From the NCBI GenBank assembly GCA_964036665.1, contig OZ038531.1, positions 17,670,168 through 17,734,167 of the forward strand: a DNA stretch of 64,000 nucleotides. Reading direction: 5' to 3'. Shown here piece by piece: positions 24,201 through 35,300 of the stretch; the stretch's first letter is position 1; every line of letters begins with the position of its first letter. The stretch comes from Gordius sp. MW1 (taxonomy: Eukaryota; Nematomorpha; Gordioida; Gordea; Gordiidae). Both the position numbers and the translations under genes were made by a program. The notes under the pieces are model-generated. The model worked only from the letters and a program-made list of their open reading frames with translations. It made no database searches and was not told the DNA's origin.

Positions 24201-27200
24201 AAAAAAAGGTAAGAGAAAAGGTGGCCAAATGCCAAGGTAAGATTACTAAAAAATTGATCAGATCACAAAATAATTGCCTGATATGTGGCAAAGATTATAC
24301 AAATCATCATAATAATGAAGACTGGTTCAGCTGTAGGAAATGCTCCCTCTGGGCTCATGGATCCTGCTGCAATTATGATATTTTCTATATTTGCATTAAA
24401 TGTAAATCCTAACCATCTTTAATAATTACATGACATTTTTATACCAATAAAAGATTTAAATCAATGATTCTAGCACAAAAATTTGATAAAGTAATTGATA
24501 TGTAAAATTTTATAACCTTTAATAGATTATGAACTTCTAATATTTTGACATTTTTAAGCACATAATATAAATTTGCATTATTTGTAAACCTTAACCTTGT
24601 TTAACAATTATTCATTTTAAATGATATTTGTGTAATAAGGCATATAAATCAATGATTCTAGCACAGAAATCTTAGAAAGGCACTTTATATGTTAAATCTC
24701 TATGAAAAGTTTTATATTAAAATATAAAAAACTTTTTAATACTTTCACATAAAGCATATGCAATTATAGGTCATTAATTTTAACATAAAAACACATTAAT
24801 CCTCTTATAAAATTATTATATCAAACTTTTTAAGCTTTAAAGTTTTTATAAACTTAATATTTTGCAATTTAAACCATTCACTTAGTTTCATTAGGTAATA
24901 ATTTAACAACAATCTCTGATAAATCACTCTTAAAGAATATTATCAACATTTATAAGTTACAAAAGATTATAAACATTAAAAAATTTGGTTATTTAGGCCT
25001 AGGTAATCAATTAGTTTTTAGTTTTGGAGCTTTATATTAGAGAGGACGCGATAGCCCCTTCGAAAGGACGCGATAACCCCTGGTAGTTTTCGAAATTTAT
25101 ACGAGTTGTCTTTTTTTTAAACCCGTATTACGAAAAATCTATCAACTGTATTGCCATATTTTTTTTTCCTTTGAAAAACACTCTAGACACGAATATTTTT
25201 CTAAAAAAAGTATATGAAAATCGGTTAACAATTTTTGTCCAGACCTTTTTGAAAATTTTTGGTCGCGATAGCCCCGGTCTCCCCTAGAGTTGCACTGGCT
25301 TAAAAGTTCTTGGTAAATAAGGAAAAGTCTGATAGAGGAATTTTAGTTGCTCCAAATATAGCGATAGATATATTCATAAATTGCCTTTGTGTACCATTAA
25401 ATCCACCATTTTGAATTTAACTATCTTCCATGTCCTCCAGTTGAAAAAATCTTTAAAAGTGAGTAAATATTCTTGGAATTATGCCCTTGTTAGAATCCCG
25501 ACAAGAATTTTTGCATGGGGGGAAGTTTTAGATTCCGAGAAATTAAAATTTTTGTGGGCCATGCAGATTAATTAAAAAACCCACACACCTGTTTTAAATG
25601 TGTAATTCACAATGTAAATTTTTATGCAATTCCTACATCATTATATTATTATTTACTTTGCGTTTAGGTACGATCCCCGTATGAATGTGTGGTCTTGCGA
25701 CGTGGCCCCGACCAGTACTTGTAGGACTAGCGTGGGCGTCGCTGCTCATGACAATTACTTGTATGCCGTGGGTGGACAAGATGGTGTTTCTTGCTTGAAT
25801 TTGGTTGAGAGGTATAAATTCACCCCCTCGTCCCCCCCCCCCTGATTTTTTGGTGTTGATAGCAGTTTTGTCTATTAAAAAAATCGTTGTTTATCGATAA
25901 AAACATTGGCTTGCGAATGTGAGATAGTATAAGAACAACGTGGAAAAATGAAACTTGCAGTCTAGTATCCGTCCAAATAGTGCTGTAAAAACGGCTGGGT
26001 TTTGTTTAGTCGACTAAACTTAAGCACACCAAAAGTTTGACCTAGAAATCTTTGGCCTATTCATGCGACTAAGAATAACAGACCGAAAAATCTTGGTTTG
26101 TTGATGTTTAGTCGACTAAAACTAAAGGTCGACCAAACAAAACCCAGCCGTTTTTACAACACTACGTCCAACAAGTCGATTTGTTTGAAATAATATAATC
26201 GGATGTCCTCACATGGAACGTATCTAGCGGAGGTGATTTTTTGAAGGTTATTAAGGGTATTACGGGCGATATTTTCGAATTTTAGGTTTAATTTAAGGAT
26301 CACAATTTTTATTTCCTTTGTATTGAGGGAGGGTTTAAAGATTTTGTATGAAAAGAAATCTTGTATAAATCTAGACATTTGGATCTTTTCGCATTAATTC
26401 TGTGTACTTCAAGGTGGAATTTCTGAGAAATAGTATTTGAAGACGAAATTATTTAAATTGATGATGATAGTATTAGAATTAAGCTAAAAACCAAAATTTG
26501 GACACTTTGACATCTTTATTGCATGAAAATGCCGTTTATACATTGAACATATCAAGTTTCAAGTTATAAATTATTGTTATTAGTGATCCCTGCATAGCTT
26601 TGTATTTGCACTAGTGTAAATTAAATAATTACCCTCATTTTTATGCATATTGCTCTGTCTAGAAAGAGTGTGATATTGCACACAATGCAGGGTAGGCAGA
26701 CTTAAAATTTAAGGAAAATTTGCTTGACCAAACCAAACCGTTTATTATGAAAAGATGAAAAGATGTGACAAATAATTTTTTTAAATTATTTAATTAATGC
26801 AGATATGACCCGACCACGAATTGTTGGTTCAAGATAGCCAGCATGAAAACTCGAAGACTAGGTGTAGCGGTCGCAGTTTTAGGACCCTACTTATATGCCG
26901 TGGGGGGTGCAGATGGAACTATGCCCCTAAATACGGGTAATTTTATAAACACTTTCAACGTTTCATTAAAGTTATTGCCATATATGCTTATGATGATTTC
27001 ATTCTCAAGTCCGAATTTGGTTCAGGATAGCGTAGAAACCATAATAAATATTGCGTGCGACCATAAAAAAACATAATCATGAAACAATTTTGTCTATCGG
27101 CTCTCATCGTCTCGCCTTCTTGTTATCACATTTCCACATCTGGCTGGTTTTAATCATCCCCTTCTCCCTCACCTCTTCATATATATATATAACTCTTCTC

Positions 27201-30137
27201 AATGCTTTTGCTTCAAAATAATGGTCGTCCCCTAGGTTAAAAATATATGCATTGGTAATGATGAGCTGGTTTTTGCATTGGAATCTAAAAATTGGGTAAC
27301 ACCTTTTTGGGCGAGATTTTTTCGATATGCTCACTTGTGTAGTGAATAATTGCAAAATTTATGGGTGAGAGAATAAAATTAGAACATTACAGGATTATTT
27401 TTCATGCCTAAATTTAACGTTTAATGTTTTTAAAAAAAAGAATAGCGTTTAGTTTGTTTTACGTGCATCAAACATAATGATCTACACCTTTACCTAATAT
27501 AATTATATCGTATTATAAGTCTATGGTGGCCCCTTAATACCACTTTCATCTTGGATGTATCTAAACTTAAGCTTAGTCGATTTTTAAATTGAATGGAGGG
27601 AGAAAGGGAAATAAGACCTCTTATTTTTTAATTTTACTCTACCCATGAACTAATATTCTATGTGTGATTGTTTGTTTAATTTATACATTAAAATAAAATA
27701 TGGACATTATCTTTATAAGAAAAGTGATTTTATTGATTGTCTCATCGTCGAATTGATAAAAAAAAGTGGGGGGGGGAGGGTTTTAATATATTTTAGGGTC
27801 ATATGGGCCCATTAGCAAGGGGAAAACGGTATTTTAAATTATAGCAACACAGTTATAAAGAGGTGTAAATTAGTGATGATCAAAACCTAGGTCAGGTTTT
27901 TCCGAGGTCCAACCTGAGGTCGGTTTTAGGTTCAGGTTTTCAAAAACCTGATAAGATTTTTTGAACACCCGAACCTTAACCTGAGGTTCATCCCGAAAAT
28001 CAACCTGAAAAACCTTCAGGTCAATTTTACACCCAACCTGAAAACCCAGGTTGACCTCAGGTTAACATGGAAAATCTTGTTTTTTATATGATATATATGT
28101 ATAAATGTGGTATTTTATTTTAAATATTTTCCTTTTTCAAGATGCATTAAATTTTTTAAATATTTACAATTTTAAATGAAAGAAAAATAGTATTTTGTTA
28201 TTATTTAAAAAAAAATTAAGATTTTTTCAATATACAAATGATTTAAATATTTACCATGTATATTTGGTGAATGCGGCATCTATATTTTAACAAATTTTCA
28301 TAAAGCGTTGGAAACCATTGCATGCATATACTATGCAGCATAGTATAGCATTTTAGTGTATGGATGGTGTGTGATAAAATTAGGGGCTGGGTATGGGTAG
28401 GGTATGCTATGCTGCATAACGCTTTATAAAAATTTGTTAAAATATAGATGCCGCATTCACCAAATATACATGGTAAATATTTAAATCATTTGTATGAAAA
28501 AATCTTAATTTTTTTTTAAATAATAACAAAATACTATTTTTCTTTCATTTAAAATTGTAAATATTTAAGAAGTTTAATGCATCTTGAAAAAGGAAAATAT
28601 TTAAAATAAATACCACATTTATACTTATATATATCATATAAAAAACAAGAATTTTCCAGGTTAACCTGAGGTCAACCTCGGTTTTCAGGTTGGGTGTAAA
28701 ATTGACCTGAAGGTTTTTCAGGTTGATTTTCGGGATGAACCTCAGGTTAAGGTTCTTTGAAAACCAGAACCTGAACCCTCAGGTTGCCTGATCAAAACCT
28801 AGGTTTTGATCATCACTAGTGTAAATACAATAGTTGATAAAACTGGTTGATATTTCTTAGTTTAATCATCTCCCTTGCTCTTGTTTGTTTATTTGACGTA
28901 AGAACATTTTTAAACCAAAGTTTTAAGGTTGGGAAAATACAAGAGCATGTGTAAAACGAATTTGAATTGTTGATCGTGCTATAGTGGAAAGGTATGACCC
29001 GATTACCAACAAATGGACCAATGTGGCCCCTATGGGTACGCGCCGAAAGCATTTGGGAGTGACCGTTTACAATAGTCATTTATACGCGGTCGGGGGTCGT
29101 GATAATTCTACGGAGCTGAGCAGTGCAGAACGTTATAACCCCCAAACCAATAAATGGACACCCATCGTGGCTATGACGTCTCGAAGGAGTGGGGTACGTC
29201 TGGGGCATTTGCCCCCTACTCGTTTTTATACGCTGATAAAACTCTTTTTTAATCAATAAAGAAGGGGGGGGGAATATTATTGTAGTCGTTTCTGTTCATA
29301 TATTATCGTTTTTGTTTATGGGGAAATTTCTCTCTATGCCTTAAAAGTTTGAGAAACAAATTAGAAGGTTTACTTGCATATTTTTGATTAAAATCTAAAT
29401 CCGGCCCTATGCCCTCAGCTGGTACTAAGAAAGGAGAGGGCACTAAGGGATTGGTAATGATACAGAGAGGAGCAGGATATTAATTTTAAAAACTTTTACC
29501 CTGTGATGTTTATTATACCCTCAAATCACATACTATAAAATTTGGAATTTACAGTTGTAATTGGCTTTCAGATGCTGGTTAGTGTTGTAAAAGCGGCTGG
29601 GTTTTGTTTGGTCGCTTTTTGGGTTTGGTCTGTTTTAGTCGACTAAAACCAAAGGTAGACCCAACAAAACCCATCCGTTTTTATAACACTAATGGTGGTT
29701 AACTAAAACTCGTAAATGTCCATCGTATGCACTAGTTTGGAAACAAAATTTTATAATTTTAATGCTAAATTAAATAATTTTGTCAGTCGCTCGCATACAT
29801 TAAATCATTGAACTAGGTGGGGTTGGCGGTAGTTAATGGACTGCTAGTGGCGGTGGGTGGTTTTGATGGAACTGCCTACCTTAAAACGATCGAAGTATAT
29901 GACCCAGTTCTAGGTTCTTGGAAACTTTGCGGCTCTATGAATTACAGGAGATTGGGTGGTGGGGTCGGAGTATTAAAAGTGCCAGGCCCCATTGGTCCCC
30001 CCGACCCTACGCTTGATTTGTCGCCTAAGCAGCACGATGATATGGCGTCGTCTCTGGATTTGTACGAACAACTTACACCCAATGGTACACATCTGCCCAA
30101 CACGGGCTCCTCTACGGATCATCAAAGTATTATTTAG
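18297..30137 (+). CDS. KLHL20: KLHL20-like BTB-BACK-kelch protein (10 coding exons)
   Basis: Adaptor of CUL3 ubiquitin ligases: BTB binds CUL3, kelch repeats bind substrates. Coding exons: 18297-18514, 19239-19360, 19449-19675, 20160-20318, 21900-22110, 23276-23459, 25668-25811, 26803-26936, 28985-29193 and 29817-30137. All have AG/GT borders and matching phases, giving 642 codons plus stop, near the 609 of human KLHL20. [58 protein letters not shown]. Six kelch blocks follow, including [52 protein letters not shown] and [12 protein letters not shown]. The N-terminal ~45 residues and the last ~50 (PGPIGPPDP onward) are lineage-specific. The ATG follows a possible acceptor (ATTTTTAG), so an upstream non-coding exon is likely. 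Two donors are weak (GAA|GTTAAT, TAC|GTATTG). Confidence 0.95.
21643..21863. mobile_element. GCGTAGCC-family MITE in KLHL20 intron 4
   Basis: Ends GGGCGTAGCCAGG...CCTGGCTACGCCC. The inside has GGGGGCAATAATGATTTAGG and AGGGGCAAAATGAT, repeated in decayed form. It is the type member of a family seen many times between 21 and 53 kb. Confidence 0.85.
22858..23036. mobile_element. MITE-like inverted repeat with TTAGGG-rich centre, KLHL20 intron 5
   Basis: The left side has GACAAAATGTCT...ACGAAAATGC; the right side has GCATTTTCGTAGAGACAT...TTTTTTGTCAA. The centre contains GTTAGGGTTAG and GGTTAGGGTTGG. Boundaries are approximate and no TSD is assigned. Confidence 0.5.
23627..25284 (+). mobile_element. 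1.66 kb pogo/Tc1-like TIR element in KLHL20 intron 6
   Basis: TIRs GGGGAGACCGGGGCTATC and its complement, flanked by TA on both sides (23625-23626, 25285-25286), the target of Tc1/mariner/pogo elements. Extra copies of GGGGCTATCG lie inside at about 23655, 23995 and 24007, which could be subterminal transposase sites. It carries a PHD-like fragment at 24092-24412. A shortened relative is at 39083-39387. Confidence 0.85.
24092..24412 (+). pseudogene. C-terminal PHD-like finger of a transposase
   Basis: The frame is open from before 24092 and ends at 24412. It encodes a basic linker ([14 protein letters not shown]) and then a zinc-binding tail: [24 protein letters not shown] and FYICIKC. Cys-x2-Cys, Cys-x2-Cys, His and Cys-x2-Cys spacing with a W before the His is PHD-like. 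This kind of tail occurs at the C terminus of jerky/Tigger (pogo) DDE transposases. No DDE core is recognisable upstream, so this is a remnant inside the TIR element. Confidence 0.6.
25978..26164. mobile_element. hAT MITE copy 1 (KLHL20 intron 7)
   Basis: Ends TAGTGCTGTAAAAACGGCTG...CAGCCGTTTTTACAACACTA, with inner TTTAGTCGACTAAA blocks. TSD CGTCCAAA / CGTCCAAC (25970-25977, 26165-26172), 8 bp with one mismatch. Confidence 0.9.
27871..28818. mobile_element. 948 bp hAT-like palindromic element (KLHL20 intron 8)
   Basis: Ends TAGTGATGATCAAAACCTAG and its complement. There is a perfect 8 bp TSD, GTGTAAAT, at 27863-27870 and 28819-28826. The arms are inverted for over 400 bases around a centre near 28345. 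The outer ~200 bases of each arm are built from AACCTGAGGT-like words in both orientations. No ORF. Confidence 0.92.
29580..29691. mobile_element. hAT MITE copy 2 (KLHL20 intron 9)
   Basis: Ends TAGTGTTGTAAAAGCGGCTG...CCGTTTTTATAACACTA. TSD ATGCTGGT / ATGGTGGT (29572-29579, 29692-29699). It is 112 bp, shorter than copies 1 and 3. Confidence 0.88.
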
Positions 30138-31391
30138 TATTTTATGAGCTACTTTCGGCAAAAAATGCCGAGTCTTGTTGTGTCTTGATATAAATTAAGT
30201 TAGTTAAAAGTTAGTTTTTGTTTTAAATTATTATGCTGCTCTAAGGGAGGGGCGATGTTCTTGTGAAGAATCTCTTTTATAACTAAGTGTAAAATATATA
30301 ATTTTGTTAATTCCAATATAGCGTGACACAACTGATTAGAATTTTTATGGAACGACGATTATTTTTAATAGCCTGGCACATGGGCGTGGCCAGGTTTTGG
30401 ATTAGGGAGGGGGCAAAACGTTTAAAAGTTCAATTAGGGAATTTTTTTTAATTTTTAAGGTTTTTTGCATTTTTTTATCGTTATTCACTCCCCCCCCCTG
30501 GCTACCCCCATGGCCTGGCAGTACGATGTCATTTTTTAAACATTGTTCACACTTTTTTATAGTAATACAATTTTGCGTTTTTATCTTATGGTGCTCTTAT
30601 TTTTGTAATTCTACCGTAAGCTTTGTTTCCATAAGGTTGGGTCTAGGTTTCTCATCATTGCAACATTTCTTTTGTTTAACTATATGATGGTTTGAAATTT
30701 TGGAAATCATTTGCCAGAACCTCATCCAAAGTTCATTTTAAATTATGAAATAAAATCCGTTATGTAATTAATTGCCATTTCACATCAGTATTTAGTGTAT
30801 CAGGCAAACTTGTCTAAGCGCTTGATTAGACTATCAATAAAATATCTAAAATTGCCATAATTTAAATATGTTAATTTTGCTGATATTGATTTTTATCATT
30901 TAATATAGGCCATTTTTGACTATTTTTGTTTCAAATTAGCCTTTTCTATTGGACATTTTTAATTTATCTACTTTGCTTTATGTATTCGGGTTCTAGGTGC
31001 TTTTGTGTGTTAAAGGTATTGTTTACCTTAATTAACATTATGTTTTTGGTTAAAAAGGATAAAAAGGGATCAACAATTTTTTAAAATTCATTTAAATTCT
31101 AGTCAAAAATTTACTCCATATTTACACTAACATGCTAAAAAAAATTATACAAAGCAGGACATCTTGATTTAATTGTAAAAGAAATAAATATAAATTTTTG
31201 AGAGTTTTGATTTTATTAAACCTAAGACGTTAACATATAAATTTCAGATAAAGCATACTTTAGATTTAAAAAATATATGTTGTATATATGCCATATTTTT
31301 TGATCACCTCAAACTTTTTCGAGTCTTTTTGTTAAAATAAATAATTATTAACGCTTCATTAATTTGTTTCAATTTACTTTTTATTTTCTAG
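30138..31391. other. KLHL20 3' flank with one MITE
   Basis: Contains a GCGTAGCC-family MITE at about 30382-30510 (GGGCGTGGCCAGG...CTGGCTACCCCC) and a candidate KLHL20 poly(A) signal, AATAAA, at 30749-30754. The rest is AT-rich with no coding signal. Confidence 0.6.
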
Positions 31392-31774
31392 CGCATTGCT
31401 TGAAAATGATCAGTTGTTGCGCGCGATGTCATAGGACCGACGTATTTTATAATCCCGAAATCTTGAACGACGTAGCCATGGGCGAAGGCAGTACCCCCTT
31501 GCCCGATACCTGCACACCTCCTATAATCGCCCCACCCTCAACGATTTCCAATATTGATCGATTATTGCCAATAATCAATAATCAATCACTGCCCTCACCG
31601 CATCTCTCTAACCATACGAATATCACCGTCCATGCCTGTAGTATAATTGGCGAAATTGAATTTTTCCCCCAAACTAGCCCCGAATCTAATGGGAACGGGG
31701 AGGTGGAGGTGACTAGTGGTACTAGTGAAAATTGCACAGTTGTCAATAATGAAGAGGCTCGAGATTTAATATAA
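31392..31774 (+). CDS. Unassigned terminal coding exon
   Basis: The open frame begins straight after a good acceptor (TTTTTATTTTCTAG) and runs 127 codons to a stop. Only one frame is open through it, and it must be entered in phase 1. The start is Cys-rich (HCLKMISCCARCHR). The rest is Pro/Ser/Thr/Asn-rich (PPIIAPPSTIS, TSGTSENCTVV), with base composition more even than the surroundings, which suggests real coding sequence. No family is recognised. It could be an alternative last exon of KLHL20, whose final exon offers weak phase-1 donors near its end (CCCAATG|GTACAC), or the end of a separate small gene. Confidence 0.45.
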
Positions 31775-32221
31775 ATTTATATTTATTTATTCATGTCTTT
31801 TTTTTCTATTTAAAGTTGTCTTAAATTTGTAATGACTATTAAATTTCAATTTGAATCTTTTTTGTAACTTTGAAGAAGTTGACCAGTTTTAATATACGAC
31901 AAAATTATATTTTTTCTAACTTTGGATACGTTTTCCATGAATATTAATTATGTTTTGTAGACCAAAATTGGTGCATTATATGATACGATGTGTGTATAAT
32001 ATATAAACATGACAAACGCAGGTGTATGTTAGAATATACGCGATTATTTATCCAACCCACCCCATCCATTTAAATTTTGGCGAGTTAATGTTGTGTTATT
32101 ATTTAACGCGAATTCTGGTAACAATAAACCTTTGTGGTGTAGTTTCTTTATGGATTTTTGCGGTATATTCGGAAAATATTGGCCCTTTTGTAAATCAAAT
32201 AAAGGGAAAATTCAAATAATT
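31775..32221. other. Convergent intergenic spacer
   Basis: Lies between the + strand exon ending at 31774 and the 3' end of the GFI1-like gene. AT-rich, no coding signal. Confidence 0.6.
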
Positions 32222-32227
32222 TTTATT
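32222..32227 (-). promoter_or_regulatory. Poly(A) signal AATAAA of the GFI1-like gene
   Basis: AATAAA on the - strand, about 80 bases after the stop codon. Confidence 0.6.
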
Positions 32228-32305
32228 GTGGAAACCGGACATTTACAGCTATTCTAACATTGAAGTTTGATGAAAGTTTTGGTTTTGTGCAAAAATACAA
32301 AAGAT

Positions 32306-35300
32306 CTATAAAAAGGCTTCTTGCACCTTGTCTTCCATTGCTGTTCGTAGTTTTTCGTGACTTTCCGTATGTCTCCGCAAATCAATTTTTCGCTGAAATT
32401 TACGGTCGCAAAAGCTGCATGTGAATGGTTTGAAGCCGAAATGTTTTCTCGTGTGCGTTATTAAATTCGAAGATTGACTAAATGCTTTCCCACATTCCGT
32501 GCATTTATGCGGTTTTTCCCCTACATACGATTAAATTGATAAAAAAGTATAAGCTCAGGCGGGGGGGGGGGGGGAGGGGTGGGGGCCAGAAAGAGGCACA
32601 TGCCCCCCCCACTCCTTTTTAATATAAAAATTCTTATCTATTTGACACAATTATGTTTAAGTTATTAAAAATCATCTTAGAACCGCTCCCATTATCATGA
32701 CTAAGTTTAAATTTGAAAAATAAAAGAATTTAAGCAAGACTATTTTTTGTATGAGTCTTTCATTAATCATATACATATGGGCATATCCAGGAGAAGGCAG
32801 GGAGGGGCTGCTGCCCTCCTATAAATCCAAAAATTTATTAAATTGATGGCTAAAATTGCAAAAATCCTTATTTCTCCTTCCTAAATCAGTATTGCCCCCC
32901 CCCGAATTTCAAAGCTGGCTGCGCCTAGGCATATACAATATATAATCCGTTAAGACTAAACATGCATTTAATAAGCGTTTTTGTTAGTAATGTTTATTAA
33001 AATTTTTGTTGCAATAACAATTTCATTAATTCCATTAATAACAATTATTTAAGCGAAAAACACCAAGTTATATCAGGAAACACGCTATAAAAAGAAAATT
33101 TGAGAACTTATAATTTTATGTCTTAACCCTAGGCTTAAAAAGCTAACATTTTATAAGTTTCAATTAAATAAGCTCAACATTTTATAAGTTTCATTTAAAT
33201 AAGCTCTAATATCTCATTTTGACCGCCTTATTAATACTTTATTTTATTTAAGACTACATATGGCATTACTATATAACGAAAACATGGTAAAACTTTGAGT
33301 CATGTCGTAACTCCTCTTATTTAATTTGGCTCAGTTATATTATAGGCAAGACTAAGTAAGTATAACTTGTTAAATATATTAGCAAAAAGTAAAGTTACCA
33401 GTGTGGGTGTATATATGTTTTTTCATATCGGATTTCTGATGAAATCGTTTTCCACAATACTCACAGGAGTATGGTCTTGTATTAGAATGAATCAAGAGAT
33501 GGGTTGACAGCGTAGAAGGTCTTTTAAAAATTTTGCCACATTGTAAACAACTATAAATTTTATCCTTGATGCTTGGCCGCTTGAAGATATTTTTATTTGG
33601 AGCCTCAGCTAAATGAGGGTTTGGTTGGTTTTGATCATCTACTTCATTTGTTTCTTCTACCTAAAATAATAACATGATTATGTAAATATGAGGTAACATG
33701 TAGCAACTAGACATCGAGGATCTAATGACCTTTAATACTTCCCAGTGTCGAAAATAATTAATTTATATAATGTCGGGTTCTGGGCCAGCAACTTATTTTT
33801 AAAGTTTCGAAGTATAAGCTAGATTTCCTCACTCACTAAACTCTGTATGTAATTTATCATCGAAGAGATTGTTGTTTTGTTTGTTAATTCATTAATATAA
33901 TTAATCGTAAATTCTGAAAAAAAAAATTTATGCATGGGACTAGCCAGTATTGGATTTAGAGGGAAGCAACACTGATTTAGGTCGAGGCAAAATGATCATT
34001 TTTCAAAATTTCATCTATAATTTTAATAAATTTCATCTATAAATTTTGTATTTAGAGGGGGGCAACCGCCCCACCCTGCACCCCCCCCCCCCCCTTGGCT
34101 ACGCCCATGTTTTAATGTATTTTACCATATCGATATTCCTTAATTTTAGACGATTTACCGTTCTTTATAAATTGATTTACTAAGGTTCAAAAATCCGCAA
34201 AAAAACTTATATTTCAAATTTTACTTTATTTGATGACTTATGGTAAATACAAATGTATGTCCTATAATAATTTTATTAGCTGTTAATAAATGTTCTGAAG
34301 AAATTTTCCTCTTAGATGCTCCTGGCGGAACCGGTAAAACATTCCTATTGTCATTACTTCTTGCAAATATTCGATCCCAAAATGAAATAACCGTGGGCAT
34401 CTTCCGGAATAGCTGCGACATTGTTGCCTGGTGGTAAAACTGCACACTCTGCTTTAAAATTGCCTTTAAACATTCATTTTAGCGAAACTCCCATGTGCAA
34501 CGTTTCACGAGCATCTGGAATGGGTAAAGTGTTAGAAAGGTGCAAACTTATCGTTTGGGATGAATGCACAATGGCCCATAAAAAATCGCTCCAAGCTCTA
34601 GAATCTAGATCGTTCTTTGCAAGATTTGCGGCGCGATTCCAGACCTTTTGGTGGCGCATTTTTATTGCTTGCATGAGATTTTATTACCAGTGTTTCCTCG
34701 ATCAACCCCTGCTGACTAGATCAATGCTTGCCTTAAATATTCTATTTTGTGGCCTTACGTCTAAACCTTAAATTTAACTACTAATATGCGTGTAGTGTTA
34801 CAAAATGATCAAGCATGTGAGTTATTCATCAAGCATGTGAGTTATTCAATTGCTAGAAATTGGAAACGGAACCGTGCCCGTTGATATAAACTCAGGACGG
34901 ATTTCATTTCCTACCAACTTCTGCCATTTTGTGCCGTCCAAAACAGATTTGGTGGAAAACGTTTTTCCAAATATTAACACTTATCATCTAGATCCAATTT
35001 GGCTCCGTCAGGGCAATTCTTCCAAATAATAAAGACGTCGACGAACTTAACAATCTCATTATGTCTACCATTAACAGCAGTCCAGTCACCTACAAGTCAG
35101 TTGACACTGTTGTTAGTGCTGATGACGCTGTTAATTATCCGATCGAATTTTTAAATTCGCTAGAGGCATACCATCACACGTTTTGCATTTGAAAATTGGG
35201 GTACCGATTATCATGTTGAGCAATATTAATCAGCCAAAACTTTGCAACGGCACACGTCTTGCTATTAAACGCTTAATGTGCAACGTTGTTGAGGCCACGA

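Noticed and set aside
34474-34674. 66-codon antisense ORF
   Set aside because: Shadow of the Helitron helicase.
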